The notes under the pieces were generated by a model. The model saw only the letters and a program-made list of their open reading frames with translations, did no database searches and was not told the DNA's origin. 64,000 bases of DNA from Phascolomyces articulosus. Lineage: Eukaryota; Mucoromycota; Mucoromycetes; Mucorales; Lichtheimiaceae. Below, piece after piece: positions 1-10,042 of the stretch. The stretch lies in assembly GCA_025677815.1 (NCBI GenBank), contig JAIXMP010000018.1, positions 1 through 64,000 of the forward strand, in the 5' to 3' direction. Position 1 is the first letter of the stretch. Every line of letters starts with the position of its first letter. The position numbers and the translations under genes were made by a program.

Positions 1-92
1 TGGTAGATGCAGCTGTGGGTGGTCGGCATAAGGAAGACACTGATCATGGTGATATCCTTGAGGTAAATGAGCTGTAAAACGATTGCTATTGT

Positions 93-629
93 TTGATGCA
101 ACTTCAAGCAAGTAATAACAGTGATGAATCCCTTCCATTATATAGCAGTTTGTGTATTAGAAAACGTATGTTGACATTGCTCGATTTAGGTGCAAGTTCT
201 AGCTATGTATCCCCTCATCTGGCGAAAAATTGTACAACTGTGGATATCGAGGTACGCAAAGTTGAAATGGCAGGTGGGCATAAATTATGAATAGACAAAA
301 AAGCAAATATCGAATTTTTGTTGGATAGTTGCTTAATGATTATTGAGGCATATATTCTGGATACAAAATTCGATTTGGTCTTGGGTCATAATTGGTTACA
401 AAAATATAAACTGGAAATCAATTGGGAAACAGATACTTGGGTAGTCAAGGTTGATGGCAAATATCATAAATTGAAACTGGCATGGTATCTGGGTGATTCA
501 GGATTAAAATATTTATTATCTCATAAACAAGTCAATCGATTGGTTCATCATAAAGAAGTTGAAGAAGTTTACCTGTTATATTTGTCAAAATCAGATATTC
601 AAGATAAAAAGGTTCCAAATAATATATAA
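93..629 (+). pseudogene. Gypsy-1 retropepsin-like protease region, decayed
   Basis: Two ORF pieces (93-290 and 318-629), separated by an in-frame TGA, carry a retropepsin-like core. The motif LLDLGASSSYVS stands where D(S/T)GAS is expected, so the residue after the catalytic Asp is Leu. A second strand VLGHNWLQKYKLEINWE matches the usual ILG(M/H)DWL...I.W segment before RT. In the family this enzyme cleaves the Gag-Pol polyprotein. The altered active-site loop and the stop make activity unlikely. Confidence 0.65.
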
Positions 630-1640
630 GCATTGGTACAAGAATATCAAGATGTTTTTTGTGAGGAGTTGCCTGGGCTGCCTCCAAAGCGTGACATCAA
701 ACATGTCATCGATACAGGTGAAGCATGACTAGTGTCAAGACCTCCTTATAAAATGTCACTATTGGAACTTGATGAATTACGTCGTCAATTGGAAGAATTA
801 TTGCGTTTGGGATTAATTCGGCCAAGTTCGTTGCCTTGGGGTGTGCCAGTTTTGTTTATGAAGAAGAAAGGTGGTGAAATGCAGATGTGTGTTGATTATT
901 GTGCTCTTAATAAATCCACCATCCATAATAATAGTCCATTGCCAAGAATCGATGAATGTTTGGAGCGATTGTCGGGTGCTACTCATTTTACAAGTTTGGA
1001 TCTAAAAAGTAGATACCATCAAATTAGAATTCAAGAAAAGGACATTCTAAAAACGGCGTTTAATACTCGATATAGTCAATTCGAGTTTTTGGTTTTACCT
1101 TTTGGTTTAACAAATGCTCCTCCTTCGTTCCAATCCATGATGAACAAGGTGCTTAGTAATTGTTTGGATCATTTTGCCATGGTATACCTTGATGATATCT
1201 TGATCTTTAGCAAATCTGAAGAAGAATATAAAGATCATATTCGGGCGGTACTGGAAAAGTTATGAGAAGCAAAACTATACGCCAATTTCAAGAAGTATAA
1301 TTTTGCAAAATCTGAAGTATCTTTTCTTAGGTTCCGTGTGTCTGCTAAGGGTATACTCCCTGTGTCCGAAAAAGTAAAGGCTATTCAAGACTGGTCACCA
1401 CTAAAAAACGTTCAAGAAGTAAGGCAGTTTATTGGGTTGGCGCAGCACTATCGTCGTTTCATTCCATGATTTGCAAGTCTTGCTGCTCTACTGACAGACT
1501 TGACTTGTAGAAATGGTCCAAAGAAGCGGTCGATAAACTGGAATGATGCTTGTCAAACAAGTTTCGATTTGATCAAGGAAAAATTGACACAAGCTCCAGT
1601 GTTGCAGGCTCCTAAACCAACTCAGCCTTATTGTGTAGAA
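630..1640 (+). pseudogene. Gypsy-1 reverse transcriptase, decayed
   Basis: The reading frame runs from the linker ELPGLPPKRDIKHVIDTG through the RT palm to the RNase H connection. Visible RT blocks are SLDLKSRYHQIRI, TAFNTRYSQFEFLVLPFG and the catalytic YLDDILIFSKS near 1190. In-frame TGA codons occur at about 726, 1262 and 1468, at places where Arg or a similar residue is usual. The longest uninterrupted part is 732-1265. The frame runs into the MITE at 1641 and resumes at 1927. Function in the family is RNA-templated DNA synthesis on the element's own transcript. Confidence 0.85.
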
Positions 1641-1926
1641 GGGAAGCAATCAATAACTAAAAATTATGGTAGATTTAGTGGAATTTAGGATAAACAGTAG
1701 ACTAGTATCACAACATAGTAATTACTATATATTACTTACTAAGAAAATATTTTTTATTGATTAAAAAAATTATTATTAACTAAAAAGGTTCCTAATTAAA
1801 CATTCTATATTTCTTGATTAAAAATACCTTTTGGTTTTGAACTTGAAAATTATAGATATTATTCTTTTTAGGAACTAAATGGAAATAGTGGATAATCCAA
1901 AAAATAGTTGTTATAGATTGGTTCCC
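1641..1926. repeat. 286-bp MITE, copy 1, inserted in Gypsy-1
   Basis: The insert begins GGGAAGCAATCAATAAC and ends with the imperfect inverted complement, closing GATTGGTTCCC. It is flanked on both sides by GAA (1638-1640 and 1927-1929). Removing it joins CVE to TDASDVGIG, restoring the RT to RNase H frame of Gypsy-1. It has no coding capacity. A second copy lies at 4294-4585. The 3-bp duplication and G-rich terminal repeats suggest a PIF/Harbinger-type MITE; the parent element is not in the window as far as can be seen. Confidence 0.8.
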
Positions 1927-3567
1927 GAAACTGATGCTTCTGATGTTGGTATCGGTGCTGTACTATTACAACAAGAAGATGATAAGTCGTGGCATCTATT
2001 GGCATATGAATCAAGAAAATTGGCAGCCAGTGAACGTAATTATCCTACTTAAGAACGCGAGGCCCTGGCAATTTTATATGCGTTGCATACCTGGCGTTGT
2101 TTTCTAGAAGGTCGTGAGTATGAAGTTCGTACTGACCATCATCCATTAAAATACTTATGGTCATAAGCGAAGTATACACCATGATTGATATAATGGATGA
2201 ATGAACTTGAATTATATGATCTGACCGTTATTTCTTATCTACCTAGTAAAACAATGGATGCTCCCGATGCCTTATTAAGAAAGGATTATGATGCCGATCC
2301 TAGTGATGAAATTTTGGAACCAAAGTTTCTTTACACTATGTCTCCAAAAAGTATTCCACCTGAGCATCAAGGTGATTGGCCAAGTTACTATGTTAATCGT
2401 CCTGCCAATTTACCTCAAGATGTTTCCAATTTTTTGGATCAAGAAAAAGATCATTTTGAAGTTGTGGATGGCAAGGTGTATCAATTAGTAAAGTGTAAAA
2501 ATAACAAGGATGAACAAGAAGTAAAAAGGGTCAAGTTCCTACCTTTTGCTCTTTGGGCCGACAAAGTTAACTCATTTCATACTGCTTTTGGTCATGCGGG
2601 ATCTGTAACTGTTTTTGATTTGATGTGTCTTCGTTTCTGGTGGCCATCCATGAAATCGGATATCAAGGATTGGTTGCAATTATGTCCTGCCTGTCAAATA
2701 AATGTCCATCGATCACATTCCCATCATGATGTTATGCATCCGCTGTCAGTACCAGCAGCATTTGCCCGCTGGCATCTTGATTTTATTGGTGAACTACCAA
2801 AGACAACCAAAGGTAACTGGTGGATTCTTGTTGCAGTAGATTATACAACCAATTATCCAATTGCTCGTGCTGTTCCCATTGCATCAAGTCAAGCTGTTGC
2901 TGATTTTTTATATGAAGAAATCGTCATGCGTTTTGGTTGTCCAAAGGAAATCGTAACAGATCGTGGGACCAATTTTATGAGTAAGGTTGTTCGTTTTTAC
3001 ACCTCTCGTATTAAAGCAACCCACCTGTTTACTTCTGCTTTTCATCCAAGGTCCAATTCCAAGTGTGAATGTTTTAATGGCACTCTGAAACAAATATTGC
3101 GCAAATACACCAATGGTGCTTTGCATATTTGGGATCAATATCTAGATGCTGCTTTGTTCACTTGTCATGTGCGTACTCATGCCACCACTGGTTACAGTCC
3201 TTTTTTCCTTCCCTATGGTCGCGATCCAGTTCTTCCAGGTGATTATTTGCATCCATATATCCCTGATAATGCTTTAAAGGATCCGCATGTGCTTGCTGAA
3301 TTGACCGCTCAAGAGTTAGAAGCTCTGAACCAAGCTCGCGCTGCTGCTAGGACAAGAATACAAGCTGTCAGTCAATATGACAAAGATCATTGGGACAAGG
3401 CACTTGATATCTATGATTTTGATATTGGTGAATATGTTAAATTGACCCATGAGGGACGTTATGGTTTGGAACCTCAGTATAAGGGCCTATACGTAGTGGT
3501 GGATAAGAATCTAGACTTTGGTACTTACAAGATTGAAACCATTCAAGGAAAAGTTTTGGATTCTTAG
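1927..3567 (+). pseudogene. Gypsy-1 RNase H and integrase
   Basis: RNase H starts with TDASDVGIGAVLLQQ and continues through EREALAILYALHTWRCFLEG, with TAA or TGA codons near 2050, 2164, 2182 and 2191. From 2197 a 456-codon open frame covers the integrase: an HHCC zinc finger (HTAFGHAG...CPACQ) near 2580-2700, then the catalytic core with Asp in WHLDFIG, Asp in VTDRGTNF and Glu in KCECFNGTL. The integrase inserts cDNA in the host genome. The frame stops at a TAG in LDS-stop-IHVDHL, where Trp or Gln would fit, and coding resemblance continues to about 3700. Confidence 0.85.
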
Positions 3568-3809
3568 ATTCACGTGGATCATCTGGCAAAGGTCAATCTT
3601 GATACTGAGCCAACTACCCCTTGGTTTGACCCAACTGCATCCCATCGTGAATGGCGTGCTACTGTCCATTTGCCACCTAACAATGATGAAGTAGACAAGC
3701 TTGCAGGTCCTCCAAGTGATCCCGACCCTGTGGTGCTACCAGTGGTGAGGTCCATGTATAGTCATTCTGATGATGTTCGAGGGCGAACATCAAGCAAAGG
3801 GTGGGGTGT

Positions 3810-4086
3810 TGTTACATCTGAGACGAATTTTGAAAGAAATTTGTCTTCAGCTGGTCACGTGACTTCACGACGTTGGTTCAAACCTAGGAATCTGGGTCGA
3901 CCAACCAGATCGCGTCAGTGAAATATTTCTCCCAAAAGTTTACCTATAGATAGATGGGTTAATCAACTATCCTATTTTTAATAATCCCTATCCATCCTTA
4001 TTAAATATTATCCCCTTATTATCCTAGATAATCAAGGTCATATTGCCTATAGATATCTTTTATGAAATAATAAATGTAGTGTTCTC
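3810..4086 (+). repeat. Gypsy-1 3' LTR, partial
   Basis: The purine-rich tract AAAGGGTGGGGTG at about 3797-3809 is followed by TGTTACATCTGAGACGAATT, a typical LTR start next to a polypurine tract. The preceding peptide RGRTSSKGWGV reads through the tract as in many Gypsy elements. The 3' end is not identified because another LTR fragment starts at 4087 and no 5' copy is present for comparison. Confidence 0.6.
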
Positions 4087-4290
4087 TGTAGTATAGATAA
4101 GAATTAGAGAGCAAGATAGATAAATAACAAAGAGAGATAGAGATAGAAGAAGTCTTATAAGAATTAATATAGGTTTTTTTATAAGAAGTTGACCATAGCA
4201 TTTTTATAATTGCAAATATGCTTTTTGAAATCATAATAGTGGTTTTTTTTTCATACTGTAGTATTATAGAAATAAATTATTAAGGAATTT
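4087..4290 (+). repeat. LTR family B fragment
   Basis: The stretch starting TGTAGTATAGATAAGAATTA matches, with substitutions, the first ~95 bp of the complete family B LTR at 9473-10042 (read on its minus strand, TGTGGTATGGATAAGAATTA). The shared block includes the AGAAGAAGTCTT segment. Beyond about 4185 the match fades. It sits between the Gypsy-1 LTR and the Gypsy-2 RNase H remnant. Confidence 0.5.
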
Positions 4291-4293
4291 TAA

Positions 4294-4585
4294 GAGAGGA
4301 GAAGCAATCAATAACTAAAAATTATAGTGGATTTAGTAGATTTTAGGACAAATAGTAGACTAGTATTATAACTTAGTAATTACTATATATTACTTACTAA
4401 GAAAATATTTTTTATTAATTAAAAAAATTATTATTAACTAAAAAGGTTCCTGATTAAACATTCTATGTTTCTTGATTAAAAATACCTTTTGGCTTTGAAC
4501 TTGAAAATTATAGATATTTTTTTTTTTTAGGAACTAAATAGAAATAGTAGATAATCTAAAGAATAGTTATTATAGATTAGTTCCC
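4294..4585. repeat. MITE copy 2, inserted in Gypsy-2 RNase H
   Basis: Nearly the same sequence as 1641-1926, from GAAGCAATCAATAAC to the terminal TTCCC. TAA precedes (4291-4293) and follows (4586-4588) the insert. Taking it out joins RNF to KAERSYSTTKQELL, an RNase H reading. The left end has about five extra bases (GAGAG) compared with copy 1, so the terminal repeat there is altered. It has no coding capacity. Confidence 0.75.
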
Positions 4586-6898
4586 TAAGGCAGAAAGATC
4601 CTACAGCACTACAAAACAAGAGCTTTTAAGTATTGTGTTTAGTCTTCACCACTATTATAAAATTTTATGGGGCTGGCCATAGAAATTTATGATCCAATGC
4701 GATCATAAGGCACTTACTTTCTTATATACTCAGCCTGTCACTAATGCAATGATGGTTAACTGGTTAGATATTATTTATGATTATAATTTTACTATTAAAT
4801 ATATTCATAGTTATGAAAATGTCATTCCTAATACTATTTCATGCCTTTGGTCAACTATGAAGAAGCTGGAGGGGGATAATTCGGAGCATATAATCGCTTC
4901 TCTATACCTTGGTGACCTTTGACCATCACATAAGAATAAAAATTCACAAGAAATTAAAAATTCTCCTTTTTATTCTTCCACCCATTTCCAACATGCCGCC
5001 ATTCTTCATAATAACTACACAGACTTCATGACACTGTTGCCCTTATTTTTGGTTTGGTGGTAATTTAGTGGTGATGAAAGTGTGAACACAATATGTATTG
5101 CTTGTAAGATAGATAATAATTTATGATATGATAATTGAGTGTAAACACCAAAATGTGTTAATCAGTTATATTTAATGATGTTGAGTAACAGGGCTTTTGG
5201 TGAGCAACACGATGTTACTAATAAGATTTGCTTCTTATAATTACAATTCTTATAGCAACTAAAGTTTATATATATCAGTTCGTGATATTTAGTGAGTACC
5301 AGTAATATTAATATATATTACACTGATTAAAGCAACAGATATCAATACTAATGTTTTAAGCAAGTATCTGTTTATATGTGATTATACAGCTATATTAGTG
5401 TGGATTCTTTAGGCTACAGTAAAATATATAATATGAATAATATATGATATATAATTGAATTATCATTTGAAGTATAAAAATTGTATAATAAGTGAAGCTT
5501 GGATTAGCAGTTCTTGCTATTACAAAAGAGTAACTTGTGTAGTATGTTACTATATGATATAATCCTTGATATAATGTCTTGAATTCAATGATAATAGTCA
5601 AAGTCAGGTATGTTACTTCCGACTGGTAATAATAATAGAATAAGGATCAGGAATGTTACGTCTGTCCTATATTGGAATGTTAAGCTTTCTTTAAGCTACA
5701 GTAAAATTAAAACAAGCCAGTTCAGTCTTGAGTGAATCAATACTCTTAAAATTTATATATATGATAAAGAGAAGTATAATTGATTGATTTTATTTCAGTT
5801 ACAAAATAGTGGGGTATTTATATGTTTTCCAATAATTAAATATTTCTATCCTAAGTAACAACATGTGAAGATACTGCAGTTGCTACGAGATACTGTGGTA
5901 ATAAATGAATATCCAATAATAATATAATGTATTGAATAAGTGATAATTATATTTATAAATATATTGCTGCGGTTTGTATGTATCTCTTGTTAATTGGAGG
6001 ATACCAAAAGGTAAGATAATCCGATATTGTCGCAGTAACAGTATTTATATATAGAGTTGTTTCGTAGTAATAATAGTAATAACTGCAGTTCTTTCTAGGG
6101 GTTTACAACACCACCTGAAAATGAACGAGAACACCTATTACAACAGGCACATCTCAATGGACATTTTGGTATTGATGCTCTAGTCAATGAAATATATAGT
6201 CAACACATATACTGGACCTCAATTAAAGCTGATGCTCAAAACGTGGTTGCTAGTTGTCCTGACTGTCAAAGGTTTACAATTAGAAAACATGGGTTTCACC
6301 CTTTGCATAGTATCTATGCTGATCAACCTTGGGATCTTATTGGTATTGATACTGGTGATTTTAATTGCACTACTCCATGTGGTAACAACTATGTTTTAGT
6401 TATTATAGATATGTACTTGCAATACACTCTCTTACATGCTATTCCTAATAAGACCACTCTTACTGTTGCAAAAACACTTGTACAAATCTTTGCTGATTTC
6501 GGTTTTTGTAAAATCTTATAGAGTGACAGAGGTACAGAGTTTGTAAATAAAGTTGTTCAATACCTTCTGGAACATTATGGTATTGATAGTAGATTACTAA
6601 CACCATACAATCCCAGAGCAAATGGTGGAACAGAAGTTAAAGTTAAAGTAATGAAAAATATTATTGTTCAATGCCTACATGGTAAAAACGATGATTAGGA
6701 TCTATTCCTTCCTGCTGCACAACTTAGTATCAACAACAAAATTGCAAAATTATACAACTCTCATCCCTTTTCCTTGATGTTTGCATGTCAACCCAATTTA
6801 TGGCAGGATTATAGTTATTTAGATGTACAGGAAGTAGATGATGAACTACGATTTAATAATAAATGCAAAGAAAACCTAGCTAACATAGTCATTCCCAC
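4586..6898 (+). pseudogene. Gypsy-2 RNase H and integrase, interrupted
   Basis: RNase H continues as KAERSYSTTKQELLSIVF and QCDHKALTFLYTQP up to 5034. It is then cut by a 1,073-bp LTR (5035-6107) and resumes as TPPENEREHLLQQAHLNGHFG, a zinc-finger H...H, with CPDC at about 6256-6267. Core motifs are IGIDTGDF, SDRGTEFVN and PRANGGTEVKV. Stops occur after FCKIL (near 6521) and in KNDD-stop-DLF (near 6697). The frame ends abruptly at 6898, where the Gypsy-3 LTR begins. Its C-terminal half appears at 12,877-12,962 and 15,849-16,327. Confidence 0.8.
5035..6107. repeat. Solo LTR, 1,073 bp, inserted in Gypsy-2 integrase, related to the gag-IN element LTR
   Basis: The insert runs from TGTTGCCCTTATTTTTGG to GGGGTTTACA and is flanked by ACAC on both sides (5031-5034 and 6108-6111). 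Removal restores DFMTPPENE, as in the homologous Gypsy-3 protein (DFMTPPDAD). Its interior shares blocks with the 746-bp LTR at 18,504, for example AATTAAAACAAGCCA near 5706 and GTATTTATATGTTTT near 5814, in the same orientation. It may itself be composite because it is longer than that LTR. Confidence 0.7.
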
Positions 6899-7371
6899 TG
6901 TGGAATTTGGTAGGTTTTTATATCAGAAAATAGAAAATGGACAGTATGAATCCTTTGAGACTTTTCTTAAAGGTTTATTATGCAAGTTCCAAATGGAAAT
7001 AAAAAGTTGATTAAAGGGTTTTTATAATTACTTTCACAATGGCTTATTTATACTTTTTCTATTCTATAATGGATGAGGGCTTAGTGGATTACTATGTATT
7101 ATGTATAATGGATTTGGGTCCTTCTTATATAATTATTTCTTTTATGAGAATGATAGTAATATGGGATCTATAGGATCGAGTGCAAGAATATGGTGCACCC
7201 TTTGATCCTTTATTTTAGATTTTATGTGTAGTACATCGTTATGCGATTTGACTTAATTTCCTTTTTAAAATTGAAGGATTTGGGTTTCCTTATTTGGACA
7301 TGTTCTTTGGGCTGAGCCCTTATATGATATATGTTTTATCATGGAGTTATTTTATTATATAGAATATGACA
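6899..7371 (-). repeat. Gypsy-3 3' LTR (473 bp)
   Basis: Read on the minus strand it starts TGTCATATTCTATATAAT directly after the polypurine tract CTGGAGGGGGTGA (7372-7384) and ends CCAAATTCCACA. A TATA-like AAGTATAAATAAG lies at about 7048-7060. Its left edge interrupts the Gypsy-2 integrase after IVIPTV. A related, partial LTR in the opposite orientation is at about 17,380-17,640. Confidence 0.7.
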
Positions 7372-7453
7372 TCACCCCCTCCAGATTGGAACAATCGTTT
7401 TGAAAGATTGAAGTATTATTTATTTAGTCGCGGGTACCTTATGATTTTTCATA

Positions 7454-8377
7454 TTACTTTTTAATGCGTTTGCTTCTTCTGAGGTTGGTATCTGTAGCAT
7501 TACTACTTTTCTGTTTTATTGTTATTTCGTTATTGTTTTCTTCTGTAAGATTATTTTTTCTTTTAAGAGTATTGTCATCTTTTTCATTTAAGCCTAATCG
7601 GTGCCAATACTGAATAATAAAATCAGGATCTGTAAATTTATCAGGTGTTAACCAAGAATCGTCTTTTAGTTCATAACCTTTCCATCTAACCAAGTATTCA
7701 TGGTTTCCTAGTTTTCCACGATGTTTAAGTATAGACTGTATTTCATATATTTCATCAGCAGGGATGACTTCGTCTTGGGATATTAATTTTAATTCAGATG
7801 GTACATAGTTCCGTGGCATTAAAATTCCTTGTTCATCCTGGAGTATATATGTACCACCTTCTGTTTTTCTTAAGACAGTATAGGGACCTTCATATATTGG
7901 TGCAAGTTTATTGTTTCTTAAATGAACTTTAGCCATTACATGACTTTGTTCCAGGAATTCAACCAGTTTATGTTTTTTATCAAACATATCTTTTTGTTTT
8001 TGTACGAATTCTTTTGTTCTTTGTTGGATAGCTGGAAATACGATGTTTTCCATATGCTCTATCTTTTTTATTAATTTATCTTCAGTCATTGGTTTTTGAG
8101 GTATAGCTTTATCTAGGCGATAATCTCGAAATTCGTTTAACTTTCTTGCAAACATAAGAGAAAATGGTGGGGTTTTTAAGCGTTTAGAAATTCGTGTGTT
8201 CAGTTCAAGTTGTATACTTGGTACATAATAATCCCAATCTCTTGCTGCTCCTTTTACTTTCTTTCGAAGTATATGTAAGGCGCTTTGGATGAATTTTTCA
8301 CTTACGCCATTTCCTCTTGGGTAGTAGGCAGTTGAGAATCTTTGATCGATTCCTAAACTTTCGACCAGTTTTTTCAT
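7454..8377 (-). CDS. Gypsy-3 integrase C-terminal half with chromodomain (intact ORF segment)
   Basis: A 307-codon open frame begins within the integrase core and carries the catalytic Glu region (YYPRGNGVSEKFIQS) and the GPY/F-like region (PIYEGPYTVLRKTEGGTY). It ends in a clear chromodomain, with YEIQSILKHRG, YLVRWKGYELKDDSWL and a final FIIQYWHRLG helix. A basic tail RRSKRIKK ends the protein. Chromodomains on Gypsy integrases (chromoviruses) bind modified histones and direct insertion to heterochromatin. The upstream part of the same protein continues at 8378-9467 behind one stop codon. Confidence 0.85.
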   Translation of the reverse strand: MKKLVESLGIDQRFSTAYYPRGNGVSEKFIQSALHILRKKVKGAARDWDYYVPSIQLELNTRISKRLKTPPFSLMFARKLNEFRDYRLDKAIPQKPMTEDKLIKKIEHMENIVFPAIQQRTKEFVQKQKDMFDKKHKLVEFLEQSHVMAKVHLRNNKLAPIYEGPYTVLRKTEGGTYILQDEQGILMPRNYVPSELKLISQDEVIPADEIYEIQSILKHRGKLGNHEYLVRWKGYELKDDSWLTPDKFTDPDFIIQYWHRLGLNEKDDNTLKRKNNLTEENNNEITIKQKSSNATDTNLRRSKRIKK

Positions 8378-9467
8378 TAGAATGTTTTTAAATTCGTTAC
8401 CATTATCATGTTGAATGGATCATGGATATCCAAATATACTAATAACATCGATGATTGCTTTTACAATAGTATTTGATTGTTTATTCGGGATAGCTTTTAG
8501 TATTACGAATCTAGTACAAATATCCACCATTAGAAATAGATAATTATTTCCAGAGGTAGAAGTTTTATTGAAACATACTAGATCCATTCCCTAGCTATCA
8601 CCTAGTATGTATGCATAGATTGGACGTAAAGGATTGTAACCTTCTTGTGCTATGTTGTACTTCATACATTCAGGACAACTCGATACTATTTTTACTGCGT
8701 CTTGAAGGATTGAATTCCAACTTAATCCGCAATAATATTGTAAGTATTTAACAAGATGTTCAGCTCCTCCATGACCAACTTTAAGATGAGCTGCTTCTAA
8801 TTCAGCTTTTCTGTCAGCATCAGGTGGTGTCATAAAGTCTTTTGGCTTCACACGATTTTTCATTTTAAAAACATTTGTTTTGGTTGTTTCTACCTTTTTT
8901 AATGCAGTTATTTTTATTGATTTACCCCCCTCCAGCGAATCACTTGGGGTGAATAAACGAGAGAGATGATCAGGTAATACGTTTTGTAATCTAGGTAGAT
9001 GAGTGACAGTAAAATTATATCGAAATAAAATATCATACCAATTAATCATCATGGGATTCGCAATTTTTTGAGTATGAAGATATGTAAGTGCTTTACAATC
9101 GGTGACTAATGTAAATGGATTTGCCTATAAAAATTCATGCCACTTAGTAAGAGCAAACACAACTCCAAGAAGCTCGCGTTTAGTTGCAGAATAGTTCACC
9201 TCCGATTTTCCTAATTGTCTAGCAATAAAGGAAATATAACGGTCTTTGCCATTAATATGTTAGAGGAGGACGGCGCCAATTCTGTGAGATGAGGCATCAG
9301 TAGCAACATAAAATTGTTCCTGCATATTAGGGAATTCGAGTAACACATTAGCAGCAAGTGCCTTTTTAATTAAATTAAAACTTTGAAGATGTTGATTATT
9401 CCAAATTTTTTTGAGTGAACCTTTATGCCGTAGTTTGTCTAAGCTAGCACAAATTTTTGCTACATGA
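8378..9467 (-). pseudogene. Gypsy-3 RNase H and integrase N-terminal half
   Basis: From the right, translation gives IPHVAKICASLDKLRHKG, the RNase H start VATDASSHRIGAVLL, then TKRELLGVVFALTKWHEF and MMINWYDILFRYNFTVTHLP. The integrase zinc finger follows (AHLKVGHGG...CPECMKY), then LMVDICTRFVILKAIPNK and HDNGNEF. Four stops break it, near 9259, 9129, 8594 and 8419. Each can be derived from a Gln, Arg or Trp codon by one C-to-T or G-to-A change. The protein joins the 7454-8377 ORF in frame. Confidence 0.8.
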
Positions 9468-9472
9468 GGTAT

Positions 9473-10042
9473 TGTGGCATATTTACATATCCATACTTCT
9501 TCTCATATATATTATCACCGATTCTGCTACATCGTGTTATCACAAATAATAAATAATAATATAAATAAATAATATCGGTTGCCTCACATAATCCTCATTC
9601 CAATAATAATACAATAATAATGATCCTGGTATAATATCCTATACACAATAATTATCAAATAATACAAATACTACCATACTTCTCATTGTACGAGTAAGGG
9701 CATAAAAGTAATAATAATCATCCAATGACTAATGGTCAACAAATATATATATGTACAACAAATATAATTATTTCTCCTCATGTTGTATTATATCACCATA
9801 AACACTACCTATAATATATATCCGTTATATCAAACAAATGCAATATTAACAAACTACCATGATCAATGATTAAGTGGCATGGATAAGAAAATATATAAAT
9901 ACTGTACTTGTAAAACTAGAATATAATTATCTTTATTATCATCTTGATCATTATAATAAATCTATATCGATTCTCACAAGACTTCTTCTGTCTCCATCTC
10001 TCTTTGTCATTAATTCTATCGTTAATTCTTATCCATACCACA
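9473..10042 (-). repeat. Solo LTR of family B (570 bp) in Gypsy-3
   Basis: Read on the minus strand it starts TGTGGTATGGATAAGAATTA and ends AAATATGCCACA. The ends are inverted (TGTGG / CCACA). A 5-bp duplication, GGTAT on the + strand, lies at 9468-9472 and 10,043-10,047. Removal rebuilds the RT to RNase H reading FFRDHIPHVAKIC of Gypsy-3. No internal coding region is present, so it is a solo LTR produced by recombination. Related copies are at 4087 and 16,328. Confidence 0.85.

Larger units (their letters stand above)
1..4086 (+). mobile_element. Gypsy-1, decayed Ty3/Gypsy LTR retrotransposon, 5' part outside window
   Basis: Domains run in Ty3/Gypsy order on the + strand: aspartic protease remnant, reverse transcriptase with YLDD, RNase H, HHCC integrase, then a polypurine tract and the start of a 3' LTR. 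The gag and 5' LTR lie left of the window. The coding region is broken by several stops and by a 286-bp MITE between RT and RNase H. It is clearly non-functional as it stands. The right edge is approximate because an unrelated LTR fragment begins at about 4087. Confidence 0.85.
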
